Source of the DNA: Desulfotignum sp.
GTDB taxonomy: Bacteria; Desulfobacterota; Desulfobacteria; Desulfobacterales; Desulfobacteraceae
Direction of reading: 5' to 3'
DNA length: 64,000 bases
Assembly (NCBI GenBank): GCA_018399285.1
Contig: JAGYOW010000007.1
Location: 34,787-98,786 of the forward strand
The notes under the pieces were generated by a model that saw only the letters and a list, made by a program, of their open reading frames with translations, did not search any database and was not told the origin of the DNA. A program made the translations under genes and the position numbers. Below, piece after piece: positions 1 through 7,312 of this stretch (position 1 is the stretch's first letter; every line of letters begins with the position of its first letter).

Positions 1-954
1 GCTCATATCCTTTCCCAAAGCGGTTGGTCTGATGTTGTCCAGCAACGGGTTCACAACATTCACCAGCAGAATGGCCAGAATGGTGCCATCTGCATAGGTA
101 CCGATATTGCGCATTAAAATAATCATGAAACCGGCCAGAAATCCATAAATAAACATGGGAATCCGCTGAACCGGAGAAGAAGCACTTTCCGTGATCAGAA
201 AAAATGCCCCCAGCATGGTGTATCCGGAAAACAGATGAAACCAGGGTCCGGCATATTTCTGCGGACTGGCCATGTAAAAAAGGAATGCCGTCACCAGAAT
301 CCCGGCAATAAAGGAAACCGACAGTTCCCAGCGGATATAGCCCCGCAGAATCAGGTAGATGCCTCCGATGATGAGTCCGAGGCTGAACGTGGCGCCGATG
401 GCACCCACTTCTTTTCCCATGAACAAATCGTTCAATGGAAACAGTTCGGTGGCGGCACCCTGGAATTTCACAGCAGCCAAAGGGGCCAGTGCGGTGAAAC
501 TGAATTCATAGTTCACATAGGCCGTGTTGAAATCAAAAAACATATTCCAGGCCAGCATCAGCACGGCCATACCCAGTAACGCCGGGTTGAATGGGTTGGC
601 ACCGGTGCCACCGAAAATCATCTTGCCCATGAATACCGCGACGAATGTCCCCACCACCACCACCCACCAGGGGATGACCGCCGGCAGCATCATGCCGAAC
701 AACAGCCCGATCAAGGCTGAATCCAGGTCACCAATGGTGGATGGTTTTTTGGAAATCATGTTGATGATCTGTTCCCAGAGCATGGCACTGGATAGGGACA
801 GAGCCAGCACTCCCAGAGCCGGGGCACCGAATTGCAGGATTCCGAAAATCGCTGCCGGCAGCAGGGCCAGGATAAAATTGAGATTTTTTTTAAACAGACT
901 GTCTCCGTCATGCCAGAACGGGGCATGGGAAACGGTGAGTTTCGTGTTATTCAT
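1..954 (-). CDS. rnfD: RnfD, electron transport complex membrane subunit (3' end beyond window)
   Basis: The minus-strand frame is open from an ATG at 954 to the window edge (318 codons, no stop), so the C-terminus lies outside. The translation is very hydrophobic, with repeated membrane segments, Gly/Pro-rich loops such as FGGTGANPFNPALLG, and a late TESASSPVQRIP stretch resembling the ATDPVTSP region of RnfD/NqrB proteins. RnfD is the flavin-carrying integral membrane subunit of the Rnf complex, which couples ferredoxin:NAD+ electron transfer to ion pumping. The start lies 14 bases downstream of the rnfC stop, as expected for an rnfCD operon. rnfG, E, A and B would be expected beyond the left edge. 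Confidence 0.9.
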   Translation of the reverse strand, partial: MNNTKLTVSHAPFWHDGDSLFKKNLNFILALLPAAIFGILQFGAPALGVLALSLSSAMLWEQIINMISKKPSTIGDLDSALIGLLFGMMLPAVIPWWVVVVGTFVAVFMGKMIFGGTGANPFNPALLGMAVLMLAWNMFFDFNTAYVNYEFSFTALAPLAAVKFQGAATELFPLNDLFMGKEVGAIGATFSLGLIIGGIYLILRGYIRWELSVSFIAGILVTAFLFYMASPQKYAGPWFHLFSGYTMLGAFFLITESASSPVQRIPMFIYGFLAGFMIILMRNIGTYADGTILAILLVNVVNPLLDNIRPTALGKDMS

Positions 955-967
955 GGACAGTCTCCCT

Positions 968-2236
968 TTATACGTCGGTTCTCAGTTTTTGCAGTTCATG
1001 TTTTCCCAGCCGGATATACTGGGACAACGCAATGTGTGCGGTACAGACATAGGCGCACAGTCCACAGTCGATACATGATTCCAGATCGCATTTGTCGGCA
1101 GCGGCTTCATACTGAGCTGCCTGGAGAAACCGGACCAGCAGATTGACCGGTATGTCGGCCGGGCAAACCTGGATGCATTTGCCGCAGTTGACACAGTTGT
1201 TGTCTGACAGCGGGGTAATGGTTTTCCGGTCCTGGACCAGAATCGTGTCCATATCCGGTGTCACCGGGTGGTGAGGGGTGAATGTGGCAAATCCCTGCAT
1301 GGGTCCCCCGATGACAACGCGGTCCAGTTCATTGATCTGAATGCCCAGCTGGCTGAAAATCTGGCCCAGCGGGGTACCGATCACCGCTTCCACCCGGTGG
1401 CGGGTCCCGGTTTTGTCAATCAGAGTGATACATTTTTCAAACACCGGGGCGTTGGTTTCAAACGCCCGGGCCAGAGATACCACGGCTTCGGCTCGGATAT
1501 AACAGATGCCCATTTCCTCGGGGGTTTTGCCGGCCGGCAGAATTTTGTCCAGATGATTTTTCATGATCATGGCAGGCAGGGTTTCCGGATACTCCAAACG
1601 CGCCGGCAACAGGGTCATGCTGTCGAACCGGACACGGTCCTGGAGCCTGTCCGGCAGGACCAGATATATCTTGGGCACCTTTGTGATCTGTTTGAGGATC
1701 TGTACCCCTTTTTGCAGTGTTGCGGCGTGCACCGTGCCCATATACTGGGAAGTGGTGGTCAGCAGGTCCGTGTCTGACACCATGATGATCAGGGAATTGA
1801 CAGGGACCTCGGTCCGGGCAAGACGGGCGAACGGGGGTGCACCGGGCAGGTGATTCAGATGCCGGGCCGCAAAGGACAGCTCGTGTTTCATTTCCGGATA
1901 TTCGATCTGATCGGTTGCCTGTGTGTCCTTTTCTATGGCAATACGGGTGCGCAGACCGCTGAAATCATCGGCAGTGAATGTATCAATGGATTTTATGGTG
2001 CCTGATACCGGTGAAACCGCATAATCAATGCTGTCTTCATACAGCTGAAGTTTCTGCCCTTTTTTGACGGGATCGCCTTTCTGGATCAAAACGTCCCGGG
2101 ACCCGTCAAGGGGTTCGGGTAGCAGCAGTGTCAAAAGGGCGGGTACATCGATTTTTTGGGGCGCTTCAGGATCGGGTTCCAGCAGGTCGCAGGTCAACCC
2201 GGGTTTGGACAGCGCAAAGAAAGATCGTTTAATCAT
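968..2236 (-). CDS. rnfC: RnfC, electron transport complex iron-sulfur/flavin subunit
   Basis: This 422-residue protein has the RnfC plan: an N-terminal biotinyl-like region (about 30-90, VSPVSGTIKSID), a NuoF-like central domain and two C-terminal [4Fe-4S] motifs, CVNCGKCIQVCP near residue 346 and CIDCGLCAYVC near residue 385. RnfC is the soluble NADH-side subunit of the Rnf complex, held at the cytoplasmic face of the membrane. It sits between a cytochrome gene and rnfD on the same strand, with 14 bases to rnfD. The ATG at 2236 begins MIKRSFFALSKPGL, a normal N-terminus for the family. Confidence 0.93.
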   Translation of the reverse strand: MIKRSFFALSKPGLTCDLLEPDPEAPQKIDVPALLTLLLPEPLDGSRDVLIQKGDPVKKGQKLQLYEDSIDYAVSPVSGTIKSIDTFTADDFSGLRTRIAIEKDTQATDQIEYPEMKHELSFAARHLNHLPGAPPFARLARTEVPVNSLIIMVSDTDLLTTTSQYMGTVHAATLQKGVQILKQITKVPKIYLVLPDRLQDRVRFDSMTLLPARLEYPETLPAMIMKNHLDKILPAGKTPEEMGICYIRAEAVVSLARAFETNAPVFEKCITLIDKTGTRHRVEAVIGTPLGQIFSQLGIQINELDRVVIGGPMQGFATFTPHHPVTPDMDTILVQDRKTITPLSDNNCVNCGKCIQVCPADIPVNLLVRFLQAAQYEAAADKCDLESCIDCGLCAYVCTAHIALSQYIRLGKHELQKLRTDV

Positions 2237-2305
2237 GAGTTACGTCCTTGTTTCAAAAAGCGGTTGTCATGACTGACGCAAGACAAAGGCGGCAGAATAA
2301 CGGAT

Positions 2306-2671
2306 TTAAAGCACATGACAGGCATTACAATCGACCGGTCCTGCGCCGTAATCCGCATGGCACCCGATGCATGTCTCGTGAAGGGCATCCGTTCTTGACG
2401 GCATGTAATCGTCTCCGGTCTCCTCATGGCAGTCACTGCAATTGTATGTCTCATCATCATAGATGTTGTGATGACAGTCCAGACAATCCAGGTAATAGTC
2501 CTCCGTGTGTATCTGATGCGTGAAAAGGACTTTTCCGGCATCGTTTTGAAACATGATGCGAACCGGATCCGCCGGTTCGGGAGGGGAAAAAGCAGCGTAA
2601 CAGACGATCCCTGTGATCATCAAAACAGCCATGATCAAGACCGCAAACTTCAGATGTGGTTGTGATGTCAT
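2306..2671 (-). CDS. Tetraheme c-type cytochrome of the rnf cluster
   Basis: A 121-residue protein with an N-terminal signal anchor (about residues 8-27, hydrophobic) followed by four CXXCH haem-binding motifs (CLDCH, CSDCH, CIGCH and CNACH) and extra histidines able to act as distal ligands. This fits a small class III (c3-like) tetraheme cytochrome in the periplasm. Multihaem cytochrome genes just upstream of rnfC are known in sulfate reducers, where they are thought to link the periplasmic cytochrome pool to Rnf. It precedes rnfC by 69 bases on the same strand. The partner redox protein cannot be inferred from sequence. Confidence 0.85.
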   Translation of the reverse strand: MTSQPHLKFAVLIMAVLMITGIVCYAAFSPPEPADPVRIMFQNDAGKVLFTHQIHTEDYYLDCLDCHHNIYDDETYNCSDCHEETGDDYMPSRTDALHETCIGCHADYGAGPVDCNACHVL

Positions 2672-2768
2672 ATGTCAATCTTCCAGTCTAAGGGGTTAGC
2701 GTTTATGTGACAAACCCACAACTGGCAGCGTATATAGTATATTGCTGCTGGGTTGGCAAGAAAAAAAA

Positions 2769-3236
2769 TTATTTTGGAGACGGCTTGCAGGCGGGCGCTG
2801 TCACTGTTTTTGTTTTGCGGATCAGCACGGGTTTGAATTCACTTTTTTGATTCATTGCCGCCGATTTTTTGTGAAGAATGAAAAAAGCGATGCCAAAAAA
2901 AGAAAAACCCAATACCATGGCGGCAAATGACGCATTGACCTGGAGTAAAGGGCCTAAGCTGTCGCCGATCAAGGCACCGACGACCAGGCAGAGAATAGGA
3001 ACAATATATATCAGAAAGGTCAGCAGCAACGCGGATTTTGTCTGCATGCCGATCAGCACGGAATCTCCTGATTCAACCCCTAATGTGTTGGGGACTTCTA
3101 CAATCATTTCTTTTCCCTGGTGAATGGTGCCGCAACTGCCTTTGGCCGCACAGCTCTCACAGGCTGCGGCCCGGTTGGTTTTAATCAGCGCCACATCCGG
3201 AGTGGCCCGGGTGACAATGCCCTGTTCAGTAATCAT
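2769..3236 (-). CDS. RseC/SoxR-reducing-system-like membrane protein
   Basis: A 155-residue protein with a cysteine-rich N-terminal segment (CESCAAKGSCG near residues 27-37), a small beta-rich region and two adjacent transmembrane helices (about 68-90 and 100-122). This is the RseC/MucC family layout. Family members are encoded with Rnf/Rsx genes in several bacteria and are implicated in reducing SoxR or modulating sigma-E; neither function can be read from this sequence. It is the first gene of the minus-strand rnf cluster, 97 bases upstream of the cytochrome. The four clustered cysteines suggest an iron-sulfur or redox-active site. Confidence 0.8.
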   Translation of the reverse strand: MITEQGIVTRATPDVALIKTNRAAACESCAAKGSCGTIHQGKEMIVEVPNTLGVESGDSVLIGMQTKSALLLTFLIYIVPILCLVVGALIGDSLGPLLQVNASFAAMVLGFSFFGIAFFILHKKSAAMNQKSEFKPVLIRKTKTVTAPACKPSPK

Positions 3237-3399
3237 GGTGTGTCCTGTTTCCTGGATTGTTATGTTAATATGGTTGTGTCAGGCGCTATGTCCGGTGCAT
3301 TATTACCCTTTCCGAAAACCCCTGTCAAATTTTTGTTTTTTTATCTTGACAACCAGTGGGTGATCTTATATAAACGTCGAGTCTTGATTCAAGACATGC
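3083..3399. other. Divergent intergenic region between the rseC-like gene and tRNA-Asn (partly overlaps the rseC-like 5' end)
   Basis: From 3237 to 3399 I see no coding region. It holds the tRNA-Asn promoter (listed separately) and presumably the unassigned promoter of the minus-strand rnf cluster. Confidence 0.4.
3346..3374 (+). promoter_or_regulatory. Sigma-70-type promoter of tRNA-Asn
   Basis: TTGACA at 3346-3351 and TATAAA at 3369-3374, separated by 17 bases and ending 25 bases before the tRNA. This is a near-consensus housekeeping promoter. Confidence 0.75.
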
Positions 3400-3475
3400 T
3401 CCCCAGTAGCTCAGTTGGCAGAGCAATTGGCTGTTAACCAATGGGTCCGCGGTTCAAGTCCGTGCTGGGGAGCCA
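3400..3475 (+). tRNA. tRNA-Asn (anticodon GTT)
   Basis: A 76-base cloverleaf with acceptor stem TCCCCAG/CTGGGGA, a D-loop with AGTTGGCAGA, anticodon loop CTGTTAA giving GTT, T-loop GGTTCAAGTCC and an encoded CCA end. Confidence 0.97.
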
Positions 3476-3490
3476 AATTAAATGTCATCA

Positions 3491-3536
3491 CCCCGACAAG
3501 ATGGTCCTCCTTATCTTGTCGGGGTTTTTTGTTTTT
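3491..3536 (+). terminator. Rho-independent terminator after tRNA-Asn
   Basis: Twelve-base perfect inverted repeat: CCCCGACAAGAT at 3491-3502 pairs with ATCTTGTCGGGG at 3513-3524, followed by a run of T. It ends the tRNA-Asn transcript and insulates selD. Confidence 0.9.
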
Positions 3537-3704
3537 CCCTCCGAAGTCTTTTCAGCCGGAAAAAATTTTCTTCCCTGCCGCCATTGAGTCGATTATTGAT
3601 TATTTCTATGGAACCTATGATCTGTGACAGAAATTTTGAATTTGATCTGAAGCTGAAAATAAGAAATAATATTTTTTTTAAAAACAAGCCATCAAGGAGA
3701 TGAG

Positions 3705-4769
3705 ATGAATCAGGCATCAAATAACCCCGTGCAACCCATCCGGTTGACCCAGTGTGTCAAAGGGGCCGGGTGAGCGGCCAAACTTCCGCCGGGGGACCTG
3801 GCGGCAGCGTTGGAAGGATTGTCCGTTCCGACGAATGAAAACGTTCTGGTGGGAATGGGGACGGCAGATGATGCCGGGGTCTACAGAATCAGTGATGACC
3901 TGGCCCTGATCCAGACCGTGGATTTTTTCACGCCCATTGTGGATGATCCGTATGATTTCGGGCGCATCGCCGCGGCCAACGCCTTATCCGATGTCTATGC
4001 CATGGGAGGCATCCCCAAAACCGCCATGAATCTGGTGGCGTTCCCTTTGGGATCCATGGATATGGCGGTTTTGAAAAACATCCTGGCCGGCGGAATCCGC
4101 ATCCTGGAAGAATCCGGTACCGTGCTGCTGGGCGGGCACAGTGTGGAAGATGATGAACTCAAGTATGGATTGTCCGTCACAGGCTTTGTGCATCCGGACA
4201 GGATACTGGCCAACCAGGGGCTGAAACCCGGTGATCGGCTGATTCTCACAAAACCCCTGGGCACCGGTGTCATGAACACGGCGGTCAAAGCCGGTCTGGC
4301 TTCCCGGGGCCAGATAGAAGAGATTACAGAGCTGATGGCCACTTTGAACCAGGATGCGGCCAAAGTTATGACCCGGTTCCCCATTTCCGCCTGTACTGAT
4401 ATCACGGGATTCGGTCTTCTGGGGCACCTGGCTGAGATGGTATCCGGCACGCCGGCGGCCGTGCGTATTGTCAGTGATCAGGTACCCCTGATCGCCGGGG
4501 CACTGTCGTTTGCTGAAATGGGCCTGGTGCCGGGCGGCGCATTCCGGAACCGTCAGTTCCGGAGTCCCATGGTATCCCTGGCCGATCATATCCGCCCGGC
4601 CCTGCGGGATCTTCTGTTCGATCCCCAGACCTCGGGGGGCCTGCTCATGGGGTGTCCGGAAAAACAGGCCCGTGACCTTGTGGCAGCGCTGCACGATCGA
4701 GGCGTATTCAGTGCGTGCGTGATCGGGGAAGTGTCGGACCGGGAATCTGGAAAAATAGAGGTAGTCTGA
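3705..4769 (+). CDS. selD: Selenide, water dikinase SelD containing selenocysteine (in-frame UGA)
   Basis: SelD makes selenophosphate from selenide and ATP for selenocysteine synthesis. The ATG at 3705 follows an AAGGAGATG-type ribosome site and reads MNQASNNPVQPIRLTQ, then KGAGUAAKLPPG, where U is a TGA at 3771-3773 (codon 23). The same frame continues without interruption to 4769, giving 354 residues, the normal SelD length. The U sits where SelD enzymes carry their catalytic Cys or Sec, followed by the usual Lys. Downstream blocks include DDAGVYRI, the FGRIAAANALSDVYAMGG region and CTDITGFGLLGHLAEM. A conventional caller would start the gene falsely near 3810. yedF follows after 59 bases. 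Confidence 0.95.
3783..3816 (+). promoter_or_regulatory. Candidate SECIS hairpin in selD mRNA
   Basis: Just after the UGA codon, CCGCC (3786-3790) can pair with GGCGG (3800-3804) around a GGGGGACCT loop; CTTCC (3783-3787) and GGAAG (3812-3816) offer an alternative outer stem. The position matches bacterial SECIS elements read by SelB. The fold is inferred by eye. Confidence 0.55.
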
Positions 4770-4828
4770 CAATTCAAAACGGAAATGCCGGACACAAATT
4801 AACCCATTCACAAATGAAAGAATAAAAA

Positions 4829-5461
4829 ATGACAACCGATATCGATGCCCGGGGACAGGCCTGTCCCCAACCCGTCCTGATGACCAAACAGGTGGTGGAT
4901 AACGACCGGCCTTCCCGGTTGTCCGTGCAGGTGGACAACCAGGCCGCCGTGGAAAATGTTTCCCGGTTTCTGGGAACAAGGGGATATGAGACCACGTCGA
5001 ACGGACAGGGGGGGGCCTTCACGGTTTCCGGGATAGACGTCTCGAATTCAGAAAGGGAAAACAATGCCGCTGAAAGCGTTGAACCTGTAACGGCAGTGCC
5101 GGACTCCTTTCACAGGGAAGAAACCGGGAAGATGCTGGTGCTCATCGCTTCGGACCGGATGGGGGCTGGGGATGATGACCTGGGACAGAAATTGATGATC
5201 AGTTTTATTAACACGCTGGGAGAAATGGGCAATGATCTGTGGCGGATCGTGTTTGTCAATAACGGGGTTAAGTTGACCATTGCGGAGTCTCCGGTGCTGG
5301 AATCACTCACGGCATATGAAAAACAGAATATTTCCATCTGGGTCTGCGGCACCTGCCTGACCCATTTTGATCTGCTGAATGAAAAACAGGTGGGAGAAAC
5401 CACCAATATGCTGGATATTGTCACGGCCATGCAGCTGGCCACCAAAGTGATCACACTCTGA
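4829..5461 (+). CDS. yedF: YedF, selenium-metabolism sulfurtransferase-like protein (TusA-DsrE fusion)
   Basis: A 210-residue two-domain protein. The N-terminal TusA-like domain (1-75) carries the ARGQACPQPVLMTK motif with the active cysteine. After a variable linker (75-105) comes a DsrE/DsrF-like domain with VCGTCLTHFDLL near residue 170. YedF-type fusions are found beside selD in selenium-using bacteria and are proposed to handle or deliver selenium or sulfur; the exact reaction is not settled. It lies 59 bases downstream of selD on the same strand, probably one transcript. Confidence 0.9.
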   Translation: MTTDIDARGQACPQPVLMTKQVVDNDRPSRLSVQVDNQAAVENVSRFLGTRGYETTSNGQGGAFTVSGIDVSNSERENNAAESVEPVTAVPDSFHREETGKMLVLIASDRMGAGDDDLGQKLMISFINTLGEMGNDLWRIVFVNNGVKLTIAESPVLESLTAYEKQNISIWVCGTCLTHFDLLNEKQVGETTNMLDIVTAMQLATKVITL

Positions 5462-5549
5462 AGCAGGGAAAAATACCGATTTTTTACTTTAACCGGTGCC
5501 TGAAGCTGTGATAGGATGCAGGAGTCACTTTTCAAGGGAGGCTAATATT

Positions 5550-6671
5550 ATGACTCAGACATCTTCACAACAACTGGTTACAGATCTGTTCGCCGCTGCA
5601 GGCGTGAAAATCAACGGTGAAAATCCCTGGGATATTCAAATAAAGCAGAATTTCTTTTTCAAACGGCTGATGGCCGGCGGATCCTTGGCTTTGGGTGAAA
5701 GTTATATGGACGGGTGGTGGGAATGCCCCAGACTGGACCAGTTTTTCGATAAAATTCTTCAGGCCCGGCTGGATGAACAGGCCATAAAATCCATACATGC
5801 CGTGTGGTGTCGTGTCAAGGCGATGTTGACGGCATCTCCGGGAAAATTCAGAGCGTTTGAAATCGGCCGGCGGCATTACGATATCGGCAATGAACTGTTT
5901 TCGCTGATGCTGGATAAATCCATGAATTATTCCTGCGGGTACTGGAAAAATGCCGATACCCTGGAAGCAGCCCAGGAAGCCAAAATGGAGTTGATCTGCC
6001 GGAAATTGCAGCTGGCACCCGGTATGCGGGTGTTGGACATCGGTTGCGGATGGGGGGGCTTGTCTGCGTATATGGCACAAAAATATCAGGTGAGCGTGGT
6101 GGGTGTCACCGTGTCAAAAGAGCAGGTGACCCTGGCTACGGAACGGTGCCGGGAACTGCCTGTGGAGATCCGGCTCGTGGATTACCGGGATCTGAATGAA
6201 CCCTTTGACCGGATCGTGTCTGTGGGAATGTTCGAGCATGTGGGAAGGGCCCACTACAAAACCTTCATGGCCGTGGTTCACCGGTGCCTGAAGGATCAGG
6301 GGCTTTTTCTGCTGCACACCATTGCCGGTAACCGGTCCGTGCGCAGCAGCGACCCCTGGATTTCCAAATACATTTTTCCCAATTCCATGGTGCCGTCCGG
6401 CCGCCAGATCACAATGGCGGCGGAAAAATTTTTCATTCTGGAGGACTGGCACAGTTTCGGTCCTGATTATGATCCCACTTTGATGGCCTGGCATGACAAT
6501 TTTGTGGCCAACTGGGACAGGATCAAACACCGGTATGACAACCGGTTTTTCCGCATGTGGACCTATTACCTGCTGGCCTGTGCCGGCACGTTCAGGGCCC
6601 GAAGCAATCAATTGTGGCAGATTGTTTTCTCAAAAGGCGGTATCCGGCCGACATATACCAGTGTGCGATGA
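5550..6671 (+). CDS. cfa: Cyclopropane-fatty-acyl-phospholipid synthase
   Basis: The enzyme methylenates unsaturated acyl chains of membrane phospholipids using S-adenosylmethionine. The 373-residue protein has the Cfa N-terminal lipid-binding region (LMAGGSLALGESYMDGWWE, about 38-56) and a methyltransferase domain with FDIGNELF-like residues and the SAM loop VLDIGCGWGG (about 162-171), then VGMFEHVG. The start at 5550 is preferred over the upstream in-frame ATG at 5496 because a strong AGGGAGG ribosome site lies just before it and MTQTSSQQLV is a better N-terminus. It converges with the response regulator at 6680, with only 8 bases between the stops. Confidence 0.92.
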   Translation: MTQTSSQQLVTDLFAAAGVKINGENPWDIQIKQNFFFKRLMAGGSLALGESYMDGWWECPRLDQFFDKILQARLDEQAIKSIHAVWCRVKAMLTASPGKFRAFEIGRRHYDIGNELFSLMLDKSMNYSCGYWKNADTLEAAQEAKMELICRKLQLAPGMRVLDIGCGWGGLSAYMAQKYQVSVVGVTVSKEQVTLATERCRELPVEIRLVDYRDLNEPFDRIVSVGMFEHVGRAHYKTFMAVVHRCLKDQGLFLLHTIAGNRSVRSSDPWISKYIFPNSMVPSGRQITMAAEKFFILEDWHSFGPDYDPTLMAWHDNFVANWDRIKHRYDNRFFRMWTYYLLACAGTFRARSNQLWQIVFSKGGIRPTYTSVR

Positions 6672-6679
6672 TTCAACGG

Positions 6680-7312
6680 TCAGGGGTCAGGAGAGATCAG
6701 CCCTTTGGCAATGGCGTATCGGGTCAGATCGGCCACGCCCTGAATGCCCAGCTTGGACTTGAGGTTCCGGCGGTAGACATCGATGGTTTTTACGCTTAAA
6801 TTCAGGATTTCTGCGATTTCTTTGGAACTGTGACCTTCAGAGATATGGACCAATACCTGTTTTTCCCGTTTGGACAAACGACTCAGGCGATCCGGTGAAT
6901 CCCCCACCAGCAGGTGAGTGATTTCCGGACTTACATACACATGGCCGTCCAGCACTGATTGAATGGCGGTCTCCAGTTCTTTGAAAGAGCAGGATTTGAG
7001 CACATAACCGGATGCGCCGGCAGTAAGCATGCCTTTGACATAAATTTTTTCCGTATGCATGGACAGGGCCACAATGCGGATTTCCGGATGGATTGCCAGA
7101 ATTCTACGGGTCGCTTCCATACCGTTGAGATCAGGCATGCTGATGTCCATGAGGATAAGATCCGGGGCGGCTTTTTCAGTTAAGGACACGGCCTGGGCCC
7201 CGTTGACGGCCCGGGCCGTGACAGTGAATTTGCCGGTTGCTTCAAGCGCCTTGCAAATGCCGTCGTGAAAGACCCGGTGGTCATCCACAATGATGATGGT
7301 TTTCTTATTCAT
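6680..7312 (-). CDS. NarL/FixJ-family response regulator
   Basis: A 210-residue protein with a CheY-like receiver (1-120; IIIVDDHRVFHDGI, phospho-acceptor Asp in LILMDISMPDLNG) and a C-terminal LuxR-type helix-turn-helix (about 145-205; LSKREKQVLVHISEGHSSKE, KTIDVYRRNLKSKL). The 5' end overlaps the 3' end of the adjacent sensor kinase by 8 bases, so the two are co-translated and should form one system. The target genes are unknown. Confidence 0.9.
   Translation of the reverse strand: MNKKTIIIVDDHRVFHDGICKALEATGKFTVTARAVNGAQAVSLTEKAAPDLILMDISMPDLNGMEATRRILAIHPEIRIVALSMHTEKIYVKGMLTAGASGYVLKSCSFKELETAIQSVLDGHVYVSPEITHLLVGDSPDRLSRLSKREKQVLVHISEGHSSKEIAEILNLSVKTIDVYRRNLKSKLGIQGVADLTRYAIAKGLISPDP

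Noticed and set aside
1268..1777. Long plus-strand frames opposite rnfC and other genes
   Set aside because: They lie antisense to well-supported genes, have no family features and reflect GC-rich codon structure.
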